Notes: generated by a model from the sequence alone, not told the origin. Positions 1 to 8,410 are shown, counted from the first letter of the stretch. The stretch: 36,352 nucleotides of DNA from Carnobacterium divergens (GCF_900258435.1 NZ_LT992558.1:216269-252620), one strand, 5' to 3'. Program-made: numbers and translations.

Positions 1-593
1 TGATCGCCCTGCTTGTAATCTTTTACTTCACTATCTTCCACTTGGAAACTAAAATCACTCATAAATCCCTGAACTTTTGTTTCCATTATTCCTCCATGCT
101 TTCCATCAGCTAACGTCGCTACACGTCCGGTAAGAACCTCATTTTTCTCCAATTTTTTATTCTCATCTGCAAATTTCATCAAACCGTACTCTAAACCTAA
201 ACTTTCAGGATACACAGCTCTATTAGAATAAGTAAATTGTAATATCTGTTCATAATTTACAGCTGGTCCTAAATTTTTCACCGTGATATTTAGAATGAAA
301 AAACCAGGATGATCATAACTAACCTCTGTATACCCATTAATTTCTCCCTCGGCATATTCTACTGAATTTAATGTCAATTCATATTTATAGTCTTGATCTG
401 TAAATATTTCCACAATAGCTGTCTCACCTATTTTTAAATTCTTATAGTCTTTTTTGCCTTGTTCACTTGAATTTTTTTTATTTTCACTCACTTTATTAGA
501 ATTGTCAGTGGTGCTTTCTGACTTATCTGTTCCACATGCTAGTAACCCTACACTTAGAATCACTGTGATTATTAATAAACTAAATCTTTTCAT
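1..593 (-). CDS. Lipoprotein, C-terminus cut by window edge
   Basis: The frame starts at ATG 591-593 and runs off the left edge, so about 197 residues are visible and the C-terminus is missing. The N-terminus (MKRFSLLIITVILSVGLLACG) is a type II signal peptide with lipobox LLAC, so the mature protein should be lipid-anchored on the outer face of the membrane. A Ser/Asn/Lys-rich linker (about residues 22-50) precedes a beta-rich domain containing an immunoglobulin-like stretch (FFILNITVKNLG) that resembles DUF4352-type 'telomeric repeat-like' lipoprotein domains. The family call is tentative. An AAGGAG site lies about 9 nt before the ATG and only 14 nt separate it from the stop of the DUF5702-like gene, so it is probably the distal gene of the tad operon. 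A role in anchoring or assembling the pilus is inference. Confidence 0.75.
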   Translation of the reverse strand, partial: MKRFSLLIITVILSVGLLACGTDKSESTTDNSNKVSENKKNSSEQGKKDYKNLKIGETAIVEIFTDQDYKYELTLNSVEYAEGEINGYTEVSYDHPGFFILNITVKNLGPAVNYEQILQFTYSNRAVYPESLGLEYGLMKFADENKKLEKNEVLTGRVATLADGKHGGIMETKVQGFMSDFSFQVEDSEVKDYKQGD

Positions 594-607
594 TCTTCAT
601 TCTCCTT

Positions 608-2974
608 TTAATATGAACTATATTTTGTGTTCGTTAACTCCATTTTTCGCCCTCTTACTTTGCCATTTGAAATAACTTCCATTGCTTTTGGTAAAAACCA
701 CAATTCCACTTCAGCTGTATTCGTGACTTTTACTTGAGTGCTTTTCTCGTATAACTTTTCTACATCTGTCTGTTTCTCCATTACCGCGATTACCCTCTTA
801 TACTGTGAATCCGTTCGGGGATGCGCTAGTAACATTAAACGCAAATGATCTTTATAAGTCACTGTAATATCTTTTAAACTACGAAATTCATTGATTATTG
901 GAACTGATCTATTGATTCTTGTCTTTGAATCTTTACTCGTTAATTTAACAATATCCTTACTTGTTTGTACAATCGTATAGGCTACCATTGCCCCAAGAAA
1001 GAACGGCGTTCCTTTGAATGGAGTAACAAGCGGACTTTTAAATGCTGCAATAATATTCAATATAATTCTGAAACAAATGATTTCCATTAAAGCCATTGTA
1101 TAATTAGCTCCAACTTCGTGGCTACCATACATAATATATTCTACTTTCTTATTATCAAATAGAAAATCTTTGTACATGTCACCTGAGATTAAGTCCTCTG
1201 GCTGATTGGAACCAATTGTATTTAGATAATATTCATTAATCAAAATTTTATTCCGAATCTTTTCCACGCTAGAAAACTCATTAAAATACGTAGGAATCAT
1301 TTTCATTGCTTGTTTGACTAGTTTAAAAGCAGAGTTATTTGCTTCTGTTTTACCAGAATCACTTGTAGCACCATTCATTTCTGTCATAATAGCCGATAGT
1401 TGACTATAGGTTTTGCTATCTGAACCAATTGAAGTTGCGATTGAATTTGCTTTTGACAGTGTAGTCATCAAATCGGTATAGCCTGTATTTTCATCATCTT
1501 GTAATTTTTTCTTTTCTTCTTTTTGTTTATCTGTCAATTCATGTGTGACACTTTGGCTTTCACTTTGCTTTTTAGCAGCATCAATTTCTTTTTTCGCTTT
1601 AACAATATCGACTTTTTTTGCTAGTTCAACAGCCGCCTCAACTGCTTTTAGTATATGTGTCCCAATGCCAATAACTAAAATTGTTTCTGCAAGAGCTTTC
1701 GCTTCAATTGTTTGATAAGAATCGTTGATTTTTTTTTCAATCGTTGCCTCATTGTCTTCTGAATTAATAGCTAGAAGGTAGAACGTTCCAATTCCAATTC
1801 TAACCTTAAGCTCTACATAGGGTTTTAAGGTCAGCTCAATTCCCGATACATATCCTTGGTAGGTATTAAATTCTTTTATTGCACTAGCCATCGGTTTTTG
1901 CATTTTGTCAAAGACTTCTTGTTTGATAATCATTGCATTCAGAGACTCTTTCAACTGACCATCAGATGTATCAGCTCCTCCCGTTTGATAACTGTTGATT
2001 AACTCTTTTAACTCTTCATTGGATTCATTTGCTTTACCAAGTGCCTCATTGGCTAGTTTTAATTTTTCCATTTTCTTTTCAGCATCTTCTTTAACCTTTG
2101 TAACGGAGCTAAGAGCAGCTGTCAAACGCTCATCTGCTTTTTTTCCTGTTAAATCAATAAGTTCTATAACATTTTTTTGCTTCTTAATCGCTATTTTATA
2201 ATTGTTGATCAGCTTTTCATCTTTCTCTTCTTCAGATTTAGCTTCTTCTTCCTTCAATTGTTTGTCTAAATCATCTAATTTTTGTTGTTCTGGACCTTCT
2301 TTTCCAACTAAATTATCACGATGACTTGCCAATACTTTATCTTTCCATAATTTTTCTGTACTCAACTTTTCAAATTCTAAAGATTTAAATGTTAGATTTG
2401 TTACTTGTTTTTTAAAGTCCTCAATACTATCGTCCCTCTTTTTTATAAGTGCCTCGATTTTATCTTTTTGACTAACAATATCTCCTGTATTTTCAATTGA
2501 CTCTTTATTGTCTTTAAAAAACCCAATAATTTTAACAAAATCGTCTCCTAATGTCAGTAGGCTTGTATATTTCCCAGCTTCTAGCAGTTGATTTTCTAAT
2601 GTTTTATCATTAAGCAATGTTTTATCTTTTGAAAATTCAACAGATGTTTTCTTTAAGTTTAATTCAGCAACATTATAAAAATTTTCATCTGACACTATAT
2701 TATCTTGACTAATCTCAGTAGCAAGACTCTCTGCTTTCGATACATCACCGCCATAAACAAATACATTAAACTTATCTAACACTTTGTCATCATAATCTGA
2801 CATTATAGAAGCGGCTGCGGCCTTCGTTGCATGTTCTAAATTACGTTCTGCTACCATTACTCGCATGTAATCAATCAAAACCGAACTAAAAATAAAAAAA
2901 CCCAAATTGACAACAAGAAAATAAATTGAAACTGATCCTTGCTGTTTTTTAAAAAAATTTTTTATTCTCTTCAT
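608..2974 (-). CDS. Large membrane-anchored TadG/DUF5702-like protein of the Tad locus
   Basis: About 788 aa. The start is placed at ATG 2972-2974 because an AAGGAGG sits 4-10 nt before it; the in-frame TTG five codons upstream overlaps that ribosome binding site. The N-terminus is basic, then has QQGSVSIYFLV leading into a transmembrane helix (about residues 14-35), the class III prepilin or TadG-like layout, though no Glu at +5 is present. Residues about 40-85 (YMRVMVAERNLEHATKAAAASIMSDYD) match the conserved N-terminal part of TadG/DUF5702 proteins. The middle (about 215-330 and 460-500) is highly charged and predicted coiled coil. Two further hydrophobic stretches lie near residues 430-455 and 635-685. 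It follows tadE-like by 17 nt. It probably forms part of the assembled pilus or secretion apparatus; the exact role is unknown. Confidence 0.72.
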   Translation of the reverse strand: MKRIKNFFKKQQGSVSIYFLVVNLGFFIFSSVLIDYMRVMVAERNLEHATKAAAASIMSDYDDKVLDKFNVFVYGGDVSKAESLATEISQDNIVSDENFYNVAELNLKKTSVEFSKDKTLLNDKTLENQLLEAGKYTSLLTLGDDFVKIIGFFKDNKESIENTGDIVSQKDKIEALIKKRDDSIEDFKKQVTNLTFKSLEFEKLSTEKLWKDKVLASHRDNLVGKEGPEQQKLDDLDKQLKEEEAKSEEEKDEKLINNYKIAIKKQKNVIELIDLTGKKADERLTAALSSVTKVKEDAEKKMEKLKLANEALGKANESNEELKELINSYQTGGADTSDGQLKESLNAMIIKQEVFDKMQKPMASAIKEFNTYQGYVSGIELTLKPYVELKVRIGIGTFYLLAINSEDNEATIEKKINDSYQTIEAKALAETILVIGIGTHILKAVEAAVELAKKVDIVKAKKEIDAAKKQSESQSVTHELTDKQKEEKKKLQDDENTGYTDLMTTLSKANSIATSIGSDSKTYSQLSAIMTEMNGATSDSGKTEANNSAFKLVKQAMKMIPTYFNEFSSVEKIRNKILINEYYLNTIGSNQPEDLISGDMYKDFLFDNKKVEYIMYGSHEVGANYTMALMEIICFRIILNIIAAFKSPLVTPFKGTPFFLGAMVAYTIVQTSKDIVKLTSKDSKTRINRSVPIINEFRSLKDITVTYKDHLRLMLLAHPRTDSQYKRVIAVMEKQTDVEKLYEKSTQVKVTNTAEVELWFLPKAMEVISNGKVRGRKMELTNTKYSSY

Positions 2975-2991
2975 AATGCCTCCTTTCAAGT

Positions 2992-3681
2992 TTATAATCC
3001 CAATAACTTAATGATATCTTTTAAAAATTTAACTTTTTCCGCTAATTTGCCAGTTATAAAGAGTAAAGATTTAACTGTTCGGATATTTTCTACCGGATCG
3101 TATATCTCCGCTGTTGCGGTTGCGGATATTTTTTTATTTAACCACGTAAATTGCTTTAAAACACTAGGAATTTTGAAACCACTAGTTGCCGTTACTTGAA
3201 TGGATTCTGTTGCCAATACCTCATTGGAGTATTTACTAACAAGTGCGTTTTGATACTCTACTTTTAAGTCAACAACTGATTTTGTTTGAAAGTGTACTTG
3301 TGCAGCTGCTTCTTTTTCTGAAACTAGCGTAGAATCACTTTTAAAAAAATCAAGAGAATATTTCTTTAAAGCATTATTTTGAAAGACTTTCCAGTACAGC
3401 CCATCCCCATTAGGAGTATCTGTTGAATAGTACTTAAAATCTCCATTAAAGTTAGGAGTAGTATTGTTTAAATTATCGCTATTATTATTCCAAATATATG
3501 CAATTTGATCTGCGGCTTTTCTTGCCTGAAAGTTTACTAGCGCCTTTTGATACACCACAATCGTAAAAAACAATAAAAAGATTGTCATCATCAAAAGTGA
3601 GGGATAGAGGTAGGCAGCCTCCAGAGTTGCATTCCCTCTTTCAGATTTCAAAAATTTTTTAATTGATTTTTTATACCTCAT
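2992..3681 (-). CDS. TadE-like pseudopilin
   Basis: About 229 aa if started at ATG 3679-3681, which is preceded by GGTGGGGGA. An alternative ATG at 3700-3702 would add MIWWGIK and lies 3 nt from the pilin stop. The N-terminus has a basic segment, then ERGNATLEAAYLYPSLLMM running into a single transmembrane helix. Glycine followed by NATLE puts a Glu at position +5 of a would-be mature protein, the hallmark of TadE/TadF pseudopilins processed by a prepilin peptidase. The rest is an extracellular domain of about 170 aa without recognisable motifs. It sits directly behind the Flp-like pilin, the usual Tad order. Likely a minor pilin needed for pilus assembly; family call is firm, function inferred. 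Confidence 0.78.
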   Translation of the reverse strand: MRYKKSIKKFLKSERGNATLEAAYLYPSLLMMTIFLLFFTIVVYQKALVNFQARKAADQIAYIWNNNSDNLNNTTPNFNGDFKYYSTDTPNGDGLYWKVFQNNALKKYSLDFFKSDSTLVSEKEAAAQVHFQTKSVVDLKVEYQNALVSKYSNEVLATESIQVTATSGFKIPSVLKQFTWLNKKISATATAEIYDPVENIRTVKSLLFITGKLAEKVKFLKDIIKLLGL

Positions 3682-3705
3682 CTTTATCCCCCACCAAATC
3701 ATTCA

Positions 3706-3897
3706 TTATCCTACTGGATTATTAGCTTCTAAATTATCAATGTTAGTATCGCCTTTTTGAATCAGCTTCGCTACCCAAGCAACAATTTTATTTTTGAAGG
3801 TAACCGCAATAACTACAATAATAGCGATAATTAAAAGCATCTCCAACGTTTCAAGCCCTTCTTCTTCTTTCCAAAACGTTAACATAAATTTTTTCAT
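3706..3897 (-). CDS. Flp-family (type IVb) major pilin-like protein
   Basis: 63 aa, the normal size of Flp pilins. The pre-sequence MKKFMLTFWKEEEG is followed by LETLEMLLIIAIIVVIAV, so the predicted prepilin peptidase cut after Gly14 leaves Glu at +5, the key residue of type IV pilins. The hydrophobic helix (about 18-35) would be the membrane and filament core, and the C-terminal tail is short and polar (GDTNIDNLEANNPVG). Best family match by eye is the Gram-positive Flp1-like family. A GGGGGAA ribosome binding site lies 5-11 nt ahead of the ATG. It is flanked by tadC-like (upstream by 85 nt) and tadE-like (downstream by 24 nt or less). Likely the main subunit of the filament. Confidence 0.82.
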   Translation of the reverse strand: MKKFMLTFWKEEEGLETLEMLLIIAIIVVIAVTFKNKIVAWVAKLIQKGDTNIDNLEANNPVG

Positions 3898-3928
3898 TTT
3901 TATTTCCCCCTTGTTTTTTACTTGTTTT

Positions 3929-3956
3929 ACTATATTTTTTGTTACAATAAAACCAA
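3929..3956 (-). promoter_or_regulatory. Possible internal promoter for the pilin gene
   Basis: In the 85-nt gap between tadC-like and the pilin, the minus strand reads TTGGTT-N16-TATAGT, ending about 32 nt before the pilin start. The -10 box matches 5 of 6 but the -35 box is poor. A local promoter would fit the need for more pilin than machinery. Weak call. Confidence 0.3.
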
Positions 3957-3982
3957 ATTAGTTTGTTGTATTGCTTAATCAA

Positions 3983-4855
3983 TTAAAATAACGCAACCGC
4001 TGGATAACCTATAATAATCATTACAATTCCGAAAATCATAATTAAAGGCAATACCATTTTAGAGGAAGCTTCTTCTCCCCGCATTTGCGTTTGCGCTTTT
4101 CGTTTCGCCCATAAGGTTGTAGACATTTCTTTCAATGAACGAACCAATTCTTCTCCACCTTTACGATAATTTAATAGTAAAGTAGTTGTAAAAATAGACA
4201 TTTCCTGTAAAGCACACTTTTTACTTAATTGATTTAATGCTTCTGAAAAAGGCATGTTATTTTCAATTTTTGTTACTGCCTCTAACAATTCATAATAAAG
4301 TGGACTTTTATTGATTGTTTCAGCTTTAGCCAATGTACAGCGTACAAAAGCTTTTTGAGCTGTTTCACCTGCATTAATTAATAAAATAAGCTTATTCAAA
4401 AATTCAGGTAGTTCATAAACAAGGGCCATCCGTCGCTCTCGTTCTTTTGTATCTAAATTTTTTATAAGTGCAACAGGAATCAATAGCGCCAAAATTCCAA
4501 TAGCGATAATCGCACTAGAGTCTCCATTCTGGATAATACCTACACCTAATGTCATCATAAAACCTAGCATTGTCATTGAAACAAGCTGAACTAAAAAAGC
4601 TTTAGTTTGATTCGTAGCATCTTTAATTCCATATAAGCTAATCATTTTTTGTTGAATTGTCACAATCTGCTTCGAAAATTTTTCTATAATTGAAAAACTA
4701 TCAATAACTTCTAATGCAAAAGGAGCCATAAAAGGTAATCCTACTGCCTTTTTATAAGTTTCAATAAATGTCTTGTATTTTTTACCAGCTTTTAACGTCA
4801 TTAGGATAAAAAATACTCCTAAAACGATTAAAATTAACTTAAATACTAGAATCAT
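3983..4855 (-). CDS. tadC: TadC-like inner-membrane platform protein
   Basis: 290 aa membrane protein with a GspF/T2SSF-type domain in the C-terminal half (about 145-270), including the conserved pattern LPEFLNKLILLINAGETAQKA and, later, LNYRKGGEELVRSLKEM. Hydrophobic segments lie at about 1-20, 88-108, 112-130 and 268-290. In Tad systems TadB and TadC together form the membrane platform on which the TadA ATPase acts to insert or extract pilins. The ATG at 4853-4855 has GAGGTGA 5-11 nt upstream and lies 9 nt after the tadB-like stop, consistent with tight operon coupling. Assignment to TadC rather than TadB rests on gene order and length. Confidence 0.82.
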   Translation of the reverse strand: MILVFKLILIVLGVFFILMTLKAGKKYKTFIETYKKAVGLPFMAPFALEVIDSFSIIEKFSKQIVTIQQKMISLYGIKDATNQTKAFLVQLVSMTMLGFMMTLGVGIIQNGDSSAIIAIGILALLIPVALIKNLDTKERERRMALVYELPEFLNKLILLINAGETAQKAFVRCTLAKAETINKSPLYYELLEAVTKIENNMPFSEALNQLSKKCALQEMSIFTTTLLLNYRKGGEELVRSLKEMSTTLWAKRKAQTQMRGEEASSKMVLPLIMIFGIVMIIIGYPAVALF

Positions 4856-4864
4856 TGTTTCACC

Positions 4865-5824
4865 TCACACTTTAATATTCATTATTTTTTGGCCTAATAA
4901 ATATGATAATATTAATAAAACTAAACAAACTGTCATGACAATCGGACCAACCCCATTCCAATCGTAAAGAGGATTCAGGTAATCTCCACCTGTTAATTTT
5001 AGTAATAAAACCATACCTACTGGCATAACATTCAAAATTTGTGCCTCGAATTTTTTTTGTGAAACTAAAACTTTAATGTCTTGTTGAACTTCTAACTTAT
5101 CACTAATAATTTCAGCAGTTCTTTTCATAACTTCAACTAAACTTCCACCTGTGCGCTTACACGTTACAAAGACATCTGCAAAGTTCATGATATCTTCTAC
5201 ATCTGAACGTTGGGCAAAATCTTCAATAGCTCGTTCTAAGGGCTCTCCATTTTCCACTCGGCGGTTAATAATATCAAATTCTTTTAAAATATAAGTATTT
5301 GGATCAGGGTAGAGCAATTTTAAATCCTGAGCAACCTCTTGAAAACTACTTTCTGCTGAGCGACCAGCTGCTAAAGAAGCCGATAAAGATTGGACAGCTT
5401 CTTTAAATTGTAAATTTAAAATATGTTTTCTAGTGGCTAGTAATTGTTTTCGCCGCCAAATTGGAAATAATAGTCCAAACCCCGACATAATCATTATAAT
5501 AATTGGTTTTTCATAAAAAATATAACCCATAATACCAAAAACAATCCCAGCACTAACGACAGCAGTAATCCATTCTTTGAAATTCATATGATAGTCTGCG
5601 TAATCAATTAGCTCTCCAAGTCCCTCTTGTTGTCTTTGATGAATAATCCGCATCTGAGTGGCACGAATTTTTTTCTTTTGTTGCTCTTCAGTCTTTTTTT
5701 CTAATTTTTTTTTGGCTGTTTTTATGCGTCTTTTTTGTATTTTTATTACTAAAAAAAACAGTAAACCGATTGAAACAACTACTCCAACAATATTCTGAAT
5801 CGTTTCTGCTGAAAGTATTTCCAT
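4865..5824 (-). CDS. tadB: TadB-like inner-membrane platform protein
   Basis: 319 aa from ATG 5822-5824, which has GGGAG 9 nt ahead; a GTG three codons earlier would touch that site and is unlikely. Residues about 10-30 form a first membrane helix, followed by a very basic, coiled-coil-prone stretch (about 30-70, KIQKRRIKTAKKKLEKK). Two hydrophobic segments follow (about 90-125), then a GspF/T2SSF-type domain (about 140-265) with LSASLAAGRSAESSFQEVA and CKRTGGSLVEVMKRTAEII, and two C-terminal helices. It is the partner of the next gene in the platform complex. It lies 17 nt after the tadA stop. Confidence 0.82.
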   Translation of the reverse strand: MEILSAETIQNIVGVVVSIGLLFFLVIKIQKRRIKTAKKKLEKKTEEQQKKKIRATQMRIIHQRQQEGLGELIDYADYHMNFKEWITAVVSAGIVFGIMGYIFYEKPIIIMIMSGFGLLFPIWRRKQLLATRKHILNLQFKEAVQSLSASLAAGRSAESSFQEVAQDLKLLYPDPNTYILKEFDIINRRVENGEPLERAIEDFAQRSDVEDIMNFADVFVTCKRTGGSLVEVMKRTAEIISDKLEVQQDIKVLVSQKKFEAQILNVMPVGMVLLLKLTGGDYLNPLYDWNGVGPIVMTVCLVLLILSYLLGQKIMNIKV

Positions 5825-5841
5825 ACTATCCACTCCCGTTC

Positions 5842-7074
5842 CTAACTATGCTTTTCTAGTTGAATCCCTGCCATCGCCAACTTAGCATGATTCACTAACT
5901 CATTTCCAGTGGCTTTTAGTTCTCCAACAATTTTGCCTTTGTACTCTCCTTCTTCAACGAATTTAAAAAGTGGATTTAATTGAATTTCTCCATTTTCAAA
6001 TCCTAAAACTTCTGTTACTTCCACAACTTTTCGCGTGTGATCTCGCATTCTAGATAAATGAACCATAATATCTACAGCTGAACTGATTTGTTGTCTGATA
6101 ACTTCAACAGGTAAATTAGCTCCTGTTAGAACCATCGTTTCCAAGCGACTTAACATATCGTAAGTGGAGTTGCTATGTCCGGTTGAAAGCGAACCATCAT
6201 GCCCCGTATTCATCGCTTGGAGCATATCTAGTGCCTCTTCTCCACGCACCTCTCCGACAACCACTCGATCTGGACGCATCCGCAGTGAGGACTTGATTAG
6301 CTCACGAATGGAAATCTCACCTTTTCCTTCTGTATTAGCATTTCTTGTTTCTAAACTGACTAAGTTGGGCACCGAACTAATTTGCAACTCGGCTGAATCT
6401 TCAATTGTAATAATTCGTTCATCACCTGGGATAAAATTACTCATAACGTTCAAAAAGGTTGTTTTCCCAGAACCTGTCCCCCCGCTGATAAAAATATTGT
6501 AACGAGCCTTCACTAATTTTTCTAAAATATGAGCCACTTCTGGAGTGATGCTTTTATAGTTAACAAAATCATCGATGGTCAAGGCTCGTTCTGGAAATTT
6601 CCGAATCGTCATTACTGGTCCTTTTAATGCAATCGGTGGCAACACAATGTTGACCCGAGAACCATCCTTTAACCGAGCATCCACAATTGGAGATGATTCA
6701 TTCACAATGCGATTCACTTTGGAAACAATAGACTGAATAATATCTTCCAACTTTTCTTGCGATTCAAATTTTAAGTCGCTTTGAAAGACTTCTCCACGTT
6801 TTTCAACAAATATCTCCTCATGGTTATTGATCATAATTTCACTAACTTCACGATCGTCTAACAATGGTTGTAACGCATCCAACCCCCGAAAAGCGTGGTA
6901 AATACGCTCGATGATACGATGGACATCCTTTGACTTCACATTGTTTGCTGCAGCATAGTCAAACACAGCGCTCTCAACGTACTCCAACATTTCTTCATCC
7001 CCGATAGAGTGCATAAAGTCTAGTGTGGCACGTAATTCCACCATCAGATTTTTTATTACGGATTCATCAACCAT
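5842..7074 (-). CDS. tadA: CpaF/TadA-family secretion ATPase
   Basis: 410 aa from ATG 7072-7074; AGGAGG at 7084-7089 gives ideal spacing, while the upstream in-frame GTG would include that site. All type II/IV secretion ATPase motifs are present: Walker A GGTGSGKTT (about 198-206), Asp box ITIEDSAEL (about 222-230), Walker B RVVVGEVRGEE (about 270-280) and the His box TGHDGSLSTGHS (about 290-301). The N-terminal PilT/CpaF helical domain includes DVHRIIERIY and SEIMINNHEEIFVEKRG. In Tad systems this hexameric cytoplasmic ATPase drives pilin extrusion. It overlaps the end of the tadZ-like gene by 8 nt, indicating translational coupling. This is the most secure assignment in the locus and separates it from GspE/ComGA-type systems. 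Confidence 0.93.
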   Translation of the reverse strand: MVDESVIKNLMVELRATLDFMHSIGDEEMLEYVESAVFDYAAANNVKSKDVHRIIERIYHAFRGLDALQPLLDDREVSEIMINNHEEIFVEKRGEVFQSDLKFESQEKLEDIIQSIVSKVNRIVNESSPIVDARLKDGSRVNIVLPPIALKGPVMTIRKFPERALTIDDFVNYKSITPEVAHILEKLVKARYNIFISGGTGSGKTTFLNVMSNFIPGDERIITIEDSAELQISSVPNLVSLETRNANTEGKGEISIRELIKSSLRMRPDRVVVGEVRGEEALDMLQAMNTGHDGSLSTGHSNSTYDMLSRLETMVLTGANLPVEVIRQQISSAVDIMVHLSRMRDHTRKVVEVTEVLGFENGEIQLNPLFKFVEEGEYKGKIVGELKATGNELVNHAKLAMAGIQLEKHS

Positions 7075-8173
7075 CTGTTTCAACCTCCTCACTTAATAAA
7101 TCAGTTACAATAATGTTCGCTATTTCTTGGCTATATTCCTGATTTTCAAAGATTTCAACTGGATTTTTTAGAGACTGCCAACTAGAAACATAGGGCAATG
7201 TATTTCGAATTAATAAATTTGTTTCATAATGATTTTCGTGACGACAGTGACTCATTAAAAATGAAATAGCGGTATTCGTTTCAACTTCTAAATCTAATAG
7301 TTCACGACCGTTGGTTGCCATTATTTCCGTTTTGAAAATTTGAGTGGCTTCATTTTTAATTAACCAAAATATTTTTTGACTATTTTTCAGTATCTCTAAG
7401 TTACGCTCGTGTAACTGCGAATCTAAATCTACCACGATAAAATCATAGTTTTCACTATTTTTTAGAACAGCGATTAAATAGTGAATATCAGTAGCAGATA
7501 ACTCTACCATCTCTTCTGGATTATGGATAAAATCAAAATAATCAATACCTAAATAGGAATCCGTTTTGATAAATTCAGCCATTTTTGACAATAGCTTATC
7601 TGATTGTTTTTGAGCAAAATAAAAAAGTTCTGAAGATTGACGTGGTTTATTATCATCCTTTAAATACAGCTCCGTAGAATGAATGGTTTCCATATTTAAA
7701 TACAATACTTTTGATTTCATTTTAATAAGTTCTTTTGCAAGATTAAGGGCAAATGTCGTTTTCCCTGTGCTCCCAACACTTGAAAATACGCTGATTAGCT
7801 TTGTGTCACCACTATTCGCTAAGTAATAGCCTGTTTTTTCAATCTTTTCAAAGTAAATAGCCGCAATTTCATTAACCAAATTAGATAACGATTGATATTT
7901 ACAGACTAAAGGAAATCGCTCTTCATTCTTTTGAGTCTCATCATCCAATCCAATCACGATTGGCTCTTCAACTAATAACGGAACATCAAAAAAGACTGGT
8001 GTCGCTAAAACTAAATCAAAATTTTCTGTTTCAGCTAGCTGGGTAAGCGATTCTTTTGTCGTTGCAACAATCAGCTCAAATCGATTTTTTTCTCTTTGTG
8101 ATTCTATGTAATTTTTAAACCTTAAAATGTATTCCTCTTCTTGATCCGCTAACAATATTTTTATCATCTTCAC
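7067..8173 (-). CDS. tadZ: TadZ/CpaE-like MinD-family ATPase
   Basis: 368 aa. GTG 8171-8173 is preferred (GGGAG 10 nt upstream); ATG 8165-8167 is possible but 16 nt from that site. Residues 1-100 look like a degenerate response-regulator receiver fold (IKILLADQEEEY at the start, then FDLVLATPVFF). From about 130 comes a ParA/MinD-type ATPase: SVFSSVGSTGKTTFALNLAKEL is a deviant Walker A without the first signature Lys (SVGSTGKTT in place of KGGVGKTT), and YDFIVVDLDS is the Walker B-like strand. Atypical P-loops are known in TadZ, which marks the pole and recruits the other Tad proteins in Gram-negative systems. It is the first gene of the operon and overlaps tadA by 8 nt. Confidence 0.8.
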   Translation of the reverse strand: MKMIKILLADQEEEYILRFKNYIESQREKNRFELIVATTKESLTQLAETENFDLVLATPVFFDVPLLVEEPIVIGLDDETQKNEERFPLVCKYQSLSNLVNEIAAIYFEKIEKTGYYLANSGDTKLISVFSSVGSTGKTTFALNLAKELIKMKSKVLYLNMETIHSTELYLKDDNKPRQSSELFYFAQKQSDKLLSKMAEFIKTDSYLGIDYFDFIHNPEEMVELSATDIHYLIAVLKNSENYDFIVVDLDSQLHERNLEILKNSQKIFWLIKNEATQIFKTEIMATNGRELLDLEVETNTAISFLMSHCRHENHYETNLLIRNTLPYVSSWQSLKNPVEIFENQEYSQEIANIIVTDLLSEEVETDG

Positions 8174-8228
8174 TAGTTTTATTCTCCCTATGCCAAACTT
8201 TTAGTCAAATTAACTCGATTTTAACAAA

Positions 8229-8252
8229 AAAAGAATGCCCAAACATTCTTTT
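8229..8252 (-). terminator. Terminator-like hairpin in the tad operon leader
   Basis: On the minus strand a 9-bp stem AAAAGAATG/CATTCTTTT with loop TTTGGG is followed by further T residues, about 55 nt before the tadZ-like start. The position, after the terminator of the upstream gene and before the first gene, suits a transcription attenuator rather than the end of a gene. No riboswitch or T-box motif is visible around it. Confidence 0.5.
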
Positions 8253-8364
8253 AAGTCATATAAAATAATTCAAATAAACATTAACATACATTAAGTTATT
8301 TTTCAATTTAAGGGCTAAATTTTAGTTTTTCTAAAACTTCTATGATTAAAGTTAAAAATAGAAA

Positions 8365-8398
8365 AAGCTGCCTATCCCTAAAAAAGGATAAACAGCTT
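8365..8398 (-). terminator. Rho-independent terminator of the linker-rich lipoprotein gene
   Basis: Minus strand stem: AAGCTG plus TATCC arms pairing with GGATA and CAGCTT around a T-rich loop, followed by TTTCTATTTTT. It starts 12 nt after the stop of the gene at 8411-9340, so the tad operon downstream is a separate transcription unit. Confidence 0.8.
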
Positions 8399-8410
8399 GT
8401 TTGCTAATAC

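Noticed and set aside
6164-6502. Open frame on the plus strand opposite tadA
   Set aside because: It has no ribosome binding site and lies wholly antisense to a conserved catalytic region; other plus-strand frames over the minus-strand genes are dismissed for the same reason.
3983-7074. Competence (ComG) or type II secretion machinery
   Set aside because: The ATPase is of the CpaF/TadA type with a TadZ partner, there are two separate F-domain proteins, and the pilin is Flp-like; ComGA/ComGB-ComGC order is absent.
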